Below are positions 50,181 to 58,860 of a DNA stretch of 64,000 nt, piece after piece. Numbering within the stretch: position 1 is the first letter of the stretch; each line of letters opens with the position of its first letter. Origin of the DNA: CBDBEU01 sp965204565. GTDB taxonomy: Bacteria > Pseudomonadota > Alphaproteobacteria > Rhizobiales > TMED25. The notes beneath the pieces are model-generated. The model was not told where the DNA came from. It saw nothing but the letters and a program-made list of their open reading frames with translations, and made no database searches. A program made the position numbers and the translations under genes. The stretch is taken from the NCBI GenBank assembly GCA_965204565.1, contig CBDBEU010000005.1:1860001-1924000 (forward strand). Reading direction: 5' to 3'.

Positions 50181-50672
50181 TCAACACGCCTTGTAATTAA
50201 GAAAGCGCTTTTTCAGCGCGCCCGCGAATTCGGTGATCTCCGGCAGCGACAGGAAACGCGCCAGCATCACACGACGGCCGTGCGAAACCAGCTCCAACTC
50301 ACATGCGCCATATTCGTAGCAGGTCAGTTCAACCCGCACCCAATAGGCGGGCAGCGACCAGAATTCGCGCTTGCCGCCCGGATGAACCCTGGTGACATCC
50401 AGTTGCCCATCGGCGGGATCGACCGTTTCATAGAGCTAGCCTGAGCGATAACTCATTCGAAAAGCAAGATAGACGAGGACGACATCAAGGCCGAAAAATC
50501 CAAATACCGGCCAAGCGTCCATTAACAAAAACATGGTGCCGACCAGAACACTGGCGCCCGCGAGTAACGCCATCACAAGCGCAAAGCCCGTTCTGCCCAG
50601 AGACCGATTTGGCCGCAAAACCGCATGAAACGGCGGCGGCTCAAAGCAAATCTCGCCAGTTGTCTCAGTCAT
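50181..50672 (-). pseudogene. DUF2244 membrane protein with in-frame TAG
   Basis: From ATG 50672: HAVLRPNRSLGRTGFALVMA and WPVFGFFGLDVVLVYLAFR are the DUF2244 helices, then codon 79 is TAG (50438-50436), and the same frame continues LYETVDPADGQLDVTRVHPG and SLPAYWVRVELTCYE, SHGRRVMLARFLSLPEITEF to TGA at 50183-50181. Both halves match one 163-residue DUF2244 protein, usually found beside nth as here. A single nonsense change explains it. IS5 copy B ends just 15 bases past the stop. Confidence 0.82.
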
Positions 50673-50771
50673 TTTTGTCCACACTTAATACACGCCCACA
50701 AATCAATCATGCCAGACTGTGCGCCCCTGCCGCTACAATCACCGCACACAGCTGCGTGAGACATTTGACCT

Positions 50772-51413
50772 ATGAACGCCAAAGCAATCGACGCTTTTTT
50801 TGCCCGGCTTGAATCCGCCGACCCCGAACCTGAAACCGAGCTTCAGTATAAAAGTCCATATACATTGCTGGTGGCGGTGGTTCTGTCGGCCCAAGCGACC
50901 GATATCGGCGTCAACAAAGCGACTGGACCGCTGTTCGAAGCTGCGGATTCGCCTGAAAAGATGGTTGAACTCGGTGAAGCGCGTGTGCGCGACTACATCA
51001 AGACCATCGGGCTTTACCGCAACAAGGCCAAGAACGTGATCGCGCTGTCAAAGGCGCTGATTGAGGAGCATTGCGGCATGGTGCCACGTGACCGCGAAGC
51101 GCTGGAAAAACTCGCAGGAGTTGGGCGCAAAACCGCAAATGTGGTGCTCAATGTTGCGTTTGGCGAACCGACCATCGCGGTCGACACCCATATCTTCCGG
51201 CTCGCAAATCGAACTGGACTGGCGCCAGGCGAAACCCCGCTCGCCGTCGAACTGAGTCTACTGAAGGCTGTCCCCGACCGCTTTCGCCGTCACGCCCATC
51301 ACTGGCTGATTCTCCATGGCCGCTATATCTGCAAAGCCCGCCACCCGGAATGCTGGCGCTGCCCGGTCAGTAAGTATTGCGATTTCACCGAAAAAGTGGC
51401 GGCGCCGCGCTAA
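50772..51413 (+). CDS. nth: Endonuclease III
   Basis: 213 residues. The helix-hairpin-helix ELGEARVRDYIKTIGLYRNK, LEKLAGVGRKTANVVLNVAF with catalytic lysine, the aspartate in AVDTHIFRLANRTGL, and the C-terminal [4Fe-4S] motif CKARHPECWRCPVSKYC. It removes oxidised pyrimidines. The Fe-S cluster ties it to the SUF system. Its 3' end overlaps the convergent EI24-family frame. Confidence 0.95.
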   Translation: MNAKAIDAFFARLESADPEPETELQYKSPYTLLVAVVLSAQATDIGVNKATGPLFEAADSPEKMVELGEARVRDYIKTIGLYRNKAKNVIALSKALIEEHCGMVPRDREALEKLAGVGRKTANVVLNVAFGEPTIAVDTHIFRLANRTGLAPGETPLAVELSLLKAVPDRFRRHAHHWLILHGRYICKARHPECWRCPVSKYCDFTEKVAAPR

Positions 51414-52106
51414 CCCTTGTTCAGGCGATACGACCCTCATGCCTGATGGGTCCGCTGCACGATCCAATCCCTTGAAGATATGAACCATGAACGCCGTGGC
51501 AAACAGCGGCACCAGCAGATTGACAAACGGCACCAGTAGCAGTCCGGTGAACATCGCGCCTGAAATCCACACGGGGCCGCGATTTTGCCGGCGAAGAGCC
51601 TTTGCGTCCTCCAACCGCATGTGGCGAAGCGCGACCAACTCGAAATATTCCCGCCCCAACAGATAAGCGTTGCAGATGAAATAGGCGATGGTGCCAATTC
51701 CGATCAAAAGAGTCGGCAACAGCACCACATTGAGCGCCACCACCACAGCAGTGAATTGCAGCGCTACCGTTACCGCCCGCAACGGTGGTAAATCACGGCT
51801 TGGCGCATCGCCCGGATAATAGCGCGCCTCGACCGCAGCTGCCACTTCTTCGAGGAAGATGCCGGCAACAAGCATCGTCACCGGCACGATCAGGAACCAC
51901 ATGCTTCCGATGATGCTGAAGAACGCGATGATTGCCGCAAAGAACTCAAGCCCAGGCTGCGGATAGGTAAATGAGGTGATAAATCCCTCAAGGATGATGC
52001 CGAGCACCACAAACAGCCCCACTACCACCAGAAGCGAGCGGATCAGGACAGAAAGGAAAGCAGCAGTGAACAGCTGCTCGACGGCGCGGGTAAATGCGGT
52101 CGACAT
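51258..52106 (-). CDS. EI24/CysZ-like membrane protein
   Basis: Start at ATG 52106 (MSTAFTRAVEQLFTAAFLSV). Four or five long hydrophobic helices and the conserved NAYLLGREYFELVALRHM place it in the EI24 family, which includes sulfate transporter CysZ, though alphaproteobacterial members are uncharacterised. Homology seems to end at about HIFKGLDR (near 51465); the last 60 or so residues read antisense to nth and may come from a frameshift near the true stop. Confidence 0.78.
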   Translation of the reverse strand: MSTAFTRAVEQLFTAAFLSVLIRSLLVVVGLFVVLGIILEGFITSFTYPQPGLEFFAAIIAFFSIIGSMWFLIVPVTMLVAGIFLEEVAAAVEARYYPGDAPSRDLPPLRAVTVALQFTAVVVALNVVLLPTLLIGIGTIAYFICNAYLLGREYFELVALRHMRLEDAKALRRQNRGPVWISGAMFTGLLLVPFVNLLVPLFATAFMVHIFKGLDRAADPSGMRVVSPEQGLARRRHFFGEIAILTDRAAPAFRVAGFADIAAMENQPVMGVTAKAVGDSLQ

Positions 52107-52255
52107 CATCACTCCTTGAATTGGTCCGTTTCTGAGATGGGCACCTTGGGCCATTGCCTCAAGAGCATGCGGGCACCTAAAAACCAGCCGGGCACTGCCC
52201 TGCCCGCATCCATTCCTATACTCGCGGCCACCTGCCTGAAGGAGCCCTATTCCCG

Positions 52256-53257
52256 ATGAAGAATCCAGACGTCGATGCATTGTGTATCGGCAACGCCATC
52301 GTCGACATACTCGCCCATGCCGAAGACGACTTCCTGGCGCGCGAAAACCTGATCAAGGGTTCGATGCGGTTGATCAACGAAGCCGAAGCCGAGCGCCTCT
52401 ATGACGCCATGGGTCCGGCGGTTGAAATTTCCGGCGGATGCGCCGGAAACACCTCGGTCGGAGTGGCAAGCCTTGGTGCCAGCGCCGCCTTTATCGGCAA
52501 AGTCGCGGCTGATCCGCTGGGCCACACGTTTCGTCACGACATCACCGCTGCCGGTGTCGGCTTTACTACAGACGATCTGGCGCAAGGCTCGACAACCGCG
52601 CGTTCGATGATACTGGTGACACCTGATGGCGAACGCACCATGAACACTTTCCTCGGTGCCTGCCAAGAACTGACGCCTGACGATATTGACGGGGATGCCG
52701 TCACGTCGGCGGCCATCACCTATCTGGAAGGTTATCTTTGGGACCCGCCCAAGGCCAAGGACGCCTTCCGCAAAGCCGCCGCGATTGCGCATGCGGCCAA
52801 TCGTCAGGTTGCCCTGACCCTGTCCGATTCGTTCTGCGTCGACCGCTTTCGTGATGAGTTTCTAACGCTCATTCGCGAGCAGACGGTCGATCTCCTGTTT
52901 GCCAATGAGGCGGAGATCAAGGCGCTTTACCAGACCGCCGACTTTGACAGCGCAATCCAGGCCGCACGCGCGGAGTGCACGCTGGGAGCGGTGACCATGG
53001 GCGCCGAAGGCTCGCTCGTGATCACACGCAGCGAATCCCACCATGTTCCGGCAACTCCGGTAGATCGCATCGTCGATCTGACCGGCGCTGGCGATCTTTA
53101 CGCATCCGGTTTCCTCACCGGTCTGGCGCGGGGGCTTGCCCTTGCCGAATGCGCGCGGCTTGGCGGTATCTGCGCGGCGGAAATCATCAGCCACATTGGC
53201 GCCAGGCCGCAGGCCCGGCTGGCTGACCTCACTGCACAATCGGGTCTTACCGCCTGA
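52256..53257 (+). CDS. PfkB-family sugar/adenosine kinase
   Basis: 333 residues. N-terminal CIGNAIVDILAHAEDDFL, GGCAGNTSVGVASLGASAAF, and the C-terminal catalytic DLTGAGDLYASGFLTGLARG (the DTxGAGD motif with Leu for Thr neighbour variation). The closest named group is adenosine kinase-like enzymes of alphaproteobacteria. The exact substrate (adenosine or a sugar) is not certain. Confidence 0.87.
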   Translation: MKNPDVDALCIGNAIVDILAHAEDDFLARENLIKGSMRLINEAEAERLYDAMGPAVEISGGCAGNTSVGVASLGASAAFIGKVAADPLGHTFRHDITAAGVGFTTDDLAQGSTTARSMILVTPDGERTMNTFLGACQELTPDDIDGDAVTSAAITYLEGYLWDPPKAKDAFRKAAAIAHAANRQVALTLSDSFCVDRFRDEFLTLIREQTVDLLFANEAEIKALYQTADFDSAIQAARAECTLGAVTMGAEGSLVITRSESHHVPATPVDRIVDLTGAGDLYASGFLTGLARGLALAECARLGGICAAEIISHIGARPQARLADLTAQSGLTA

Positions 53258-53322
53258 TCGGGCCGGACCGCCGCCAATCGCAAGCCACATGCGGTCAGGT
53301 CCAATCGGCCTGATCGGAAGAC

Positions 53323-54282
53323 TCAAACTGCCTTGAACGATTTCCCGCGGAAGAATTCCTTGGGCAACATCAGATGGATGCCCTTATTGCCGTTGACCAC
53401 CTGGGTTACCCGCAGATCGCCGGCATAGCTTAAAAGCGTATAGGCTTCGGCCCGCGTCAAACCGCAATTGGCCTCGAGCAGGTCGATCATCTGGCGCACC
53501 ACCAGGACAACACAATCGTCAAGGTCCGGATCGAATGCCATCGTGATGATGTGGGTTGGCGTTTCCGCCATCGGCCAGACCAACGATATGTCGGTGCGGG
53601 TTGTGAGGCGGAACTTACCGCGCATGCCCATTTCAACCGCCGCGGTGCAGATTTCTCCATCGCCCTGCACGCCATGGCCATCGCCGGCGGAAAACAAGGC
53701 GCCCTCGACAAAAACCGGCAGGTAAAGAGTGGTTCCGGCAATCAGCTCACGATTGTCGAGATTGCCGCCATTGCGGCGTGGCGGCACAGTCGAAAGCTCG
53801 CCCCAAGCAACCGGCGGAGCGGTGCACAGGACGCCGAAGAACGGCCGCAGCGGCAGTTCCATGTCCCATGGCAGTTTGGCAATGGCGTTTTTGCGATCGA
53901 TTTCGACATAGGTCATGTGCCGTTCGTCAAAATCGTCGGGCAGCGCGCCCTTGAGTGGACGAATTCCGGTGTAGGCCCAGTCGCTGTCGAGCGTTACCTC
54001 TTCAATATCGACCTGAAGCACATCGCCTGCATGCGCACCCTTGACCGCTATCGGCCCCGTGCAGATATGGCCGGGGATCAGCCGTTTGGTGACACGATCG
54101 TGAACCGACAGCAGTGCCGGGGGGATCGGATAGGGTGATCCTGCAACCACATCAGGCAAGCCTGAAACGGTTACGACATCCACCAGATCTCCGCTCTCAA
54201 CCGTCGCTACCGGCGATAGATCCGAACTCAGATATCCCCAATGAACCGTATCGGCTCCCGCTTCAACTGTCGTCGCGCTCAT
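53323..54282 (-). CDS. Acetamidase/formamidase family protein
   Basis: 319 residues from ATG 54282, after a GGGGGAGG ribosome site. It has HWGYLSSDLSPVATVESGD, GPIAVKGAHAGDVLQVDIEE, PLRPFFGVLCTAPP and GDGHGVQGDGEICTAAVE, the FmdA/AmdA family blocks with the metal-site GDxHxxQGDGE. It hydrolyses short amides to acid and ammonia. Confidence 0.92.
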   Translation of the reverse strand: MSATTVEAGADTVHWGYLSSDLSPVATVESGDLVDVVTVSGLPDVVAGSPYPIPPALLSVHDRVTKRLIPGHICTGPIAVKGAHAGDVLQVDIEEVTLDSDWAYTGIRPLKGALPDDFDERHMTYVEIDRKNAIAKLPWDMELPLRPFFGVLCTAPPVAWGELSTVPPRRNGGNLDNRELIAGTTLYLPVFVEGALFSAGDGHGVQGDGEICTAAVEMGMRGKFRLTTRTDISLVWPMAETPTHIITMAFDPDLDDCVVLVVRQMIDLLEANCGLTRAEAYTLLSYAGDLRVTQVVNGNKGIHLMLPKEFFRGKSFKAV

Positions 54283-54395
54283 ATCGCCTCCCCCAAATCC
54301 ACCCTGCTGTTGGTACGTCAATTTCACCCGACAGACCTCATACGCACAAGCCGTCACGCTCCGTAAACTCCCACGCAAAGCGCGGAGCAAAATTG

Positions 54396-54632
54396 ATGAA
54401 AACACGCTCTCACATAGTTGTCGCCACCGCCGTCGCACTGGCAACCGGCCTGTCTTTGAACCTCATCGGTAGTGACGCGCGCACGACTGAGGAACCGCTT
54501 TCAGCGGCGCCGGTCTCGGGGGCAATCTTCTCACGAACCTTTGGCTGGCACCATACCGATAATCCGCGCATTGCCGAGAGCGGGCTCGACCATGGCAAGA
54601 TATCGCTGTTCAAAAATGTTGAGCGGCAATGA
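54396..54632 (+). CDS. Small secreted-type ORF, probably truncated
   Basis: 78 residues with a good signal peptide (HIVVATAVALATGLSLNLIG) and GCGGAG eight bases before ATG 54396. It is divergent from the amidase. From about 54548 onward its DNA is the antisense of the LON remnant, so only the first 50 residues can be original. Likely a secreted protein gene cut by the deletion that joined it to the LON fragment. The function is unknown. Confidence 0.4.
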   Translation: MKTRSHIVVATAVALATGLSLNLIGSDARTTEEPLSAAPVSGAIFSRTFGWHHTDNPRIAESGLDHGKISLFKNVERQ

Positions 54633-55043
54633 AACGCGCGGCAATAGTAAGGCTTGGCGCAGTGGAAATACCGGAATGACAGGAGGAAGATCGCCGATCG
54701 AGGCATACCGGCTGTCGGGCAGCGCACACATGAAACCGTCTACCGGACGACCCTTGGAGAATGCGAACACAGCCGGAATCGACTGCACGCCGAGTTGACC
54801 TGCAATCTGCGGACTCTCGCCGATATTGACCTTGACCAAGCGTACCCGCCCGGCAGATTCTTGTACGACCTTTTCAATGATCGGCGTAAGCTGCTTGCAC
54901 GGCTCGCATCATGGCGCCCAGAAATCAACCACGACGGGAACATCACGTGACGCCTCGATCACATCTGTGGCAAAGCTTTCGGTTGTCGCGTCCTTGATCG
55001 GTGCCGGAGATGGCGAAGCCGCCTCGCCGGAAATTAATGCCAT
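54531..55043 (-). pseudogene. Thioredoxin (YbbN-type)-LON domain fusion remnant with TGA in the active site
   Basis: From ATG 55043 the frame gives ESFATDVIEASRDVPVVVDF then WAP, TGA, CEPCKQLTPI: the Trp of the WCxPC active site is TGA. It continues VNIGESPQIAGQLGVQSIPA to VDGFMCALPDS, then jumps into the start of a LON substrate-binding protein (DLPPVIPVFPLRQALLLPR, NIFEQRYLAMVEPALGNARI) and ends. These are normally two adjacent genes, a co-chaperone-type thioredoxin and a LON-domain protein; a deletion fused their N-terminal parts. Not functional. Confidence 0.8.
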
Positions 55044-55145
55044 CTTGTTCAAACCCCTGTGCCTTGAGCGGTGTTTCCTGTGACAGGTGCGCTCCAGAGT
55101 CAGGGGGACCCCGAAGACGCGCCAGAAAGATGGGCATTAAAGCCG

Positions 55146-55640
55146 CTAGGCTGAAATCGCAACGATCCTCGGATCATGACCGCAATCGCGAATGAAAGTC
55201 ACAAGGTCGGCGCTGGCGATGGTCGTCGTCGCGGTATTGACCAGCGGATGATAATTCAACAGATGATGTGCCATCATTGCCCGGTCAAGTATCACCTTTA
55301 CTTGCTGTCCGGTGTCGTTGATTAGCGCGAACGGGGTCACCGATCCTGGTGTCACACCAAGTACCTCAATGAGAAGATCTGCACTGGCAAAAGAAAGACG
55401 TCCGGAACCAATTAGGTGCGGCAGGGTTTTGAGATCAATCTCGGCATCTTCCAATGCAACGATGAGCCAAAGCCGGCCCTTCCTGTCTTTGAGAAACAAT
55501 GATTTGCAGTGACCGCCGGGAATTCCGCCGCGATGAGCCCGCGATTCCCCCACGGTAAAAAGCGGTTTGTGGCTGAGCGTGGTGGTCTCAATTCCAAGGA
55601 ACTCCAAACGCTGGGCGAGATCTTCCGGGCTGGCGGGCAT
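55146..55640 (-). CDS. Prolyl-tRNA editing protein (YbaK/ProX family)
   Basis: 164 residues from ATG 55640. YbaK/aminoacyl-tRNA deacylase fold: HKPLFTVGESRAHRGGIPGG, CKSLFLKDRKGRLWLIVAL, LLIEVLGVTPGSVTPFALIN. It hydrolyses mischarged Ala-tRNA(Pro) or similar. An open frame to 55700 adds 20 unlikely residues. Confidence 0.9.
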   Translation of the reverse strand: MPASPEDLAQRLEFLGIETTTLSHKPLFTVGESRAHRGGIPGGHCKSLFLKDRKGRLWLIVALEDAEIDLKTLPHLIGSGRLSFASADLLIEVLGVTPGSVTPFALINDTGQQVKVILDRAMMAHHLLNYHPLVNTATTTIASADLVTFIRDCGHDPRIVAISA

Positions 55641-55800
55641 CACAGATTTGGCGTTGCTGAACCGGTTGCGGTGGAGGGAAAATAATTGCCGGGGCACCAT
55701 CAGTCAGGGCCGTGCCCACATCATGCTTGCGTTGAGCTATTGCATGCAATACACGATCACGCGATATGACTGCCGAGATGGCCTTGAGCCGTACAGGAGC

Positions 55801-55875
55801 GCGGGCGTAGCTCAGGGGTAGAGCACAACCTTGCCAAGGTTGGGGTCGTGAGTTCGAATCTCATCGCCCGCTCCA
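55801..55875 (+). tRNA. tRNA-Gly (GCC)
   Basis: The cloverleaf is complete: acceptor GCGGGCG/CGCCCGC, D arm GCTC-AGGGGTA-GAGC, anticodon arm CAACC TTGCCAA GGTTG with anticodon GCC, T arm with GTTCGAATC, and CCA encoded at 55873-55875. IS21 and truncated-gene remnants follow it, so it may mark an old integration point, but no duplicated tRNA end was seen. Confidence 0.97.
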
Positions 55876-55984
55876 ATTTTCAACAATCTGAGAATGCCCT
55901 GTTGATTTTCAGTGAGAGCTGACGCGGGCGGGTGATAGATTTCCACTGGGAAGCGACCCGTGTTCCGACCTCTTCCCCGGCTTT

Positions 55985-56375
55985 GGAGTCGGGGGATTAT
56001 GGAGTGATCGACATGGATTTACCGAGTGTAATCCGGCGCCGGCATTTCCGCGATTGAAAGCCGATCCCGGAGATGGCGCGGCACCTTCGTGCCGCCGGTC
56101 TTTGCGCCTGGCGAGGCGTTCCGATTCGACCGGAGCGAGGGATCGGGTGATCCCGGGCGGCGAACGGGTCAAGCTGCAGGTGGCCCATACCAGGCTGTCG
56201 CATAGCCGGGCATTCATCGTGCGCGCTTATCTGCTCCGGCCCCACGAGAAGCTGTTCGATGCCCCGACCCGGGCGTTGCGGGCGCCGGGCGGCGTGCCCC
56301 GGCGCGGGGTGTTCGACAATATGAAGACCGCTCTCGCCCCGCTCTTCCCCGGCAAGCCTCAATGCCGCACCGGTA
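55985..56375 (+). pseudogene. IS21-family IstA fragment
   Basis: Within 56150-56365 the frame reads GGERVKLQVAHTRLSHSRAF, VRAYLLRPHEKLFDAPTRAL and GGVPRRGVFDNMKTALAPLF, the central rve domain of IS21-family transposases. No start, no istB and no complete frame are present. The remnant cuts the following minus-strand gene at about 56380. Confidence 0.7.
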
Positions 56376-56384
56376 AAGCCTGCC

Positions 56385-56606
56385 TGAGACCTCAAGCGTC
56401 TTCACACCCGGCGTGTGCTCCAGCGCCACCACGATCGGGCTGTTCAAGCCATTGACCTTGATGCGCATGCCGACATCGGAAAACGAAACCACATTGGGCG
56501 GAATGCCGTCATTGCTGAACAGACGCCACAGGCCAGGATCGGTCAGCAGCACCGAAAGCAGGCTCACCGATAACAGTGCCTGCAACGCCGCCCGCCCTTT
56601 ATCCAC
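56385..56606 (-). pseudogene. Unknown gene, 5' fragment truncated by IS21 remnant
   Basis: From ATG 56606 the frame begins MDKGRAALQALLSVSLLSVL (a possible membrane anchor) and continues to about HTPGVKTLEVS, where IS21 sequence takes over. I do not recognise the family. It directly follows the esterase gene on the same strand. Confidence 0.45.
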
Positions 56607-56628
56607 GCGCTCAAGCGCGCCAGGCCGC

Positions 56629-57477
56629 TCACAGGAGCTCGTTCAGTTGCTTGCGAATCCAGCCGATGGGGATGAAATGGCCGCGCTTGTGCACATCGAG
56701 AATGACGGATTTTTGCGAACCGCAGCTCTCCCACACATAGCGCTTGAAATCGTATTTGCCCGGCACCGCCCAATCATCGATGCGGGAAGGCTCATCCAGA
56801 CAATCGTTCTTCTGCCGCCACAGCATCACCGGATAGGTCTCCTCGCCATCCGGCCCGAACGGAAAGTCCAGAACCGTGTCGGCAAGCCCGTGCACATGGC
56901 GCACATTGACCGGTCCGGTCCCGCACGCCTCGCGCTGATCGTTCAATGTGCCGCCGATCGCCAGCAACGCCGCCACGCGGTCGCCCTGATGACAGGTAAA
57001 CCGCCATGCCATGGAGCTGCCCCAGGAGTAACCGGAAACGAAAATACGGCTCTCGTCGATCGGCCAGCGCCTGGCCGCATCGGCCAGCACATCGAGCGCG
57101 AACTGCACATCGTCGGTCTCGGAGGTCCAGAAGTCCCAGCTCCGCCCAAGCCCGTTGGGCGCCAGCAGGAGCACGCCGGTCTTGCGCGTCGCACCGGCAA
57201 TTCGCCCATGCCTGACGATCAATGTGCCCTGCCGCTTCCAGCCATGGAAATGCAGCAGCACCGGCAGTTTGGAAGTGCCGTCCCAATCGTCCGGCGGCAA
57301 AGCGTGGTAGCCGCGTGTTCCCACCGGACAGACGGTCTGCCCGGTGCATGGCGCAGGCGGCACCGCCTCAGGAGCGCACGCTTCGGCAAGCGCCAGGCCT
57401 CCGGCGAGCCCGCCGGCCACAGCAAGGCCGGCCGCGATGATTCGCCGGCCGGCCCGCATCGCATTCCACAATGTCAC
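56629..57477 (-). CDS. Secreted esterase, PHB-depolymerase/LpqC-like
   Basis: 282 residues with GTG start after GAGGTGA. A signal peptide (AAGLAVAGGLAGGLALAEA) is followed by an alpha/beta hydrolase of the polyhydroxybutyrate depolymerase family: LPVLLHFHGWKRQG, the nucleophile in FVSGYSWGSSMAWRF, and the C-terminal histidine in KRGHFIPIGWI. The substrate is uncertain: esters of polymers or feruloyl groups. Confidence 0.83.
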   Translation of the reverse strand: MTLWNAMRAGRRIIAAGLAVAGGLAGGLALAEACAPEAVPPAPCTGQTVCPVGTRGYHALPPDDWDGTSKLPVLLHFHGWKRQGTLIVRHGRIAGATRKTGVLLLAPNGLGRSWDFWTSETDDVQFALDVLADAARRWPIDESRIFVSGYSWGSSMAWRFTCHQGDRVAALLAIGGTLNDQREACGTGPVNVRHVHGLADTVLDFPFGPDGEETYPVMLWRQKNDCLDEPSRIDDWAVPGKYDFKRYVWESCGSQKSVILDVHKRGHFIPIGWIRKQLNELL

Positions 57478-57524
57478 AGGGTCACCTCAGCCCGTGCGCG
57501 GGCCGACCGCAACGCCATGCCCGC

Positions 57525-58112
57525 CTATTGCGCCGAGATGCGCACATCTTCATCAGGATAGCCAAGCGCATCCCGACCCTCGAATGCCCCATGGCAATCG
57601 TGACAGAAGGACTGCTTGAACCTCATCGGCTTGCCGTTGGGCTGCACGCCCCAATAGACCCAGTCATCGGTGTCCGGCACTTCGCCATCGCCCGCTTTGG
57701 TCATGATGAACAAGGGACCGCGCCTGACCTTGTTTTCCTTGTTGAGCTTGAAGCTCTCCTTGGCGATCACCGTGCCTTGCGGCATCCTGACGTCTTCCTC
57801 GGCAAATTTGACATATTCGTCAAAGCCGACCGCATTGACAAAGGTCATCAGGAAACGGTCGCCATGGGGTCCGGGCGCGCGCGGCGCGGTGGCAGCAGCG
57901 CCCCAGTCGCGATACTCCTTAGCCACTTCATTATCGCCGGACCGGTAGCCATCGAGCAGCGCGCCCTTGATGCAGTCATAAAGCGCATCGATCTGTTCGG
58001 CTTCCAGATCGTCAGCCGCCGTATCCGAGGTGCAATCCTGCGCCTGCGCCACCGGCGAAAACCCCATGAACACCACCGCCCCGAGGGCGGCAAAAAGCAA
58101 TTTCAAGGTCAT
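57525..58112 (-). CDS. Cytochrome P460 family protein
   Basis: 195 residues with signal peptide (LLFAALGAVVFMGFSPVAQA). The family part has YRDWGAAATAPRAPGPHGDR, FVNAVGFDEYVKFAEEDVRM and the C-terminal heme motif SFCHDCHGAFEGRD (CxxCH). P460 enzymes oxidise hydroxylamine or react with nitric oxide in the periplasm; others of this family are uncharacterised. It is next to a cytochrome c gene, likely its electron partner. Confidence 0.88.
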   Translation of the reverse strand: MTLKLLFAALGAVVFMGFSPVAQAQDCTSDTAADDLEAEQIDALYDCIKGALLDGYRSGDNEVAKEYRDWGAAATAPRAPGPHGDRFLMTFVNAVGFDEYVKFAEEDVRMPQGTVIAKESFKLNKENKVRRGPLFIMTKAGDGEVPDTDDWVYWGVQPNGKPMRFKQSFCHDCHGAFEGRDALGYPDEDVRISAQ

Positions 58113-58157
58113 TTGTTCTCTTCCTCCGTGAATTTCATACCACCCCTGCTGCTGGAA

Positions 58158-58730
58158 TTATTGGACTGACTTCAGATAGGCGATGACGTCAGAGCGATCT
58201 TTTTCTTTCTTGAGCCTGAGCGGCATTTTGGCCTTGGCCTTGGGATTGCCGGAAACCTCGCGCAGATAGCTGCGCGGATCGGCGATATAGGCAAAGATCT
58301 TCGCCTCACTCCACACCAGCCCGTTTTCCGCAGCGCCGGTCATGCCGTTGGAATATTTGAAACTTTCAACCGCGCCGGCCGCACGACCGAAGATGCCATT
58401 CAGATTGGGAGCCGGCTTGTCCCTGGCCTTCTCGCCGACATCGTGACAGACATCGCATTTCTTGAACACCGCCTTGCCGGCCTCGACATCGCCCTCGGCG
58501 AGAAACGCAGCCACTTCCGGATCGACGTCCTCCGCTGCATCGGCTGTAGCGGCATCCGATGAGCCCGTATCCTGCGACAGTGCAGGTGCAATCATCAGCG
58601 CCATCACCAGTGCGCCAGCCAGTGCCAGCCAGGTCAGATCAAGCGGGCGGCGCGCCACCGCAATGCCGGATGTGTACTCGTTGTAGTTGTTCTCGTCGTC
58701 GCCGCGATTGGCAAATCTCATCAATGTCAT
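58158..58730 (-). CDS. Membrane-anchored class I cytochrome c (CycM-like)
   Basis: 190 residues. A transmembrane anchor (WLALAGALVMALMIAPALS), an acidic linker, then a cytochrome c domain with heme site KKCDVCHDVGEK and the distal methionine probably in KAKMPLRLKKEKD, in the class of cytochrome c2/c552. It lies 45 bases upstream of the P460 gene and is likely co-transcribed. IS5 copy C ends about 100 bases upstream. Confidence 0.88.
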   Translation of the reverse strand: MTLMRFANRGDDENNYNEYTSGIAVARRPLDLTWLALAGALVMALMIAPALSQDTGSSDAATADAAEDVDPEVAAFLAEGDVEAGKAVFKKCDVCHDVGEKARDKPAPNLNGIFGRAAGAVESFKYSNGMTGAAENGLVWSEAKIFAYIADPRSYLREVSGNPKAKAKMPLRLKKEKDRSDVIAYLKSVQ

Positions 58731-58860
58731 AAACGGTTTCCTGTCATAATTGCCGGAGAGACGGGCCGTGGTCTGCAATCAGTACCGATCGCTCAGTCGA
58801 CCACTCCCGTGACCGGTCAGTCAAAGCACATTCTCTCCCGGCCATGTCACGAAAAAGATA

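Noticed and set aside
55801..55875. tRNA-Gly as attB of an integrated island
   Set aside because: No integrase gene and no second copy of the tRNA 3' end were seen downstream.
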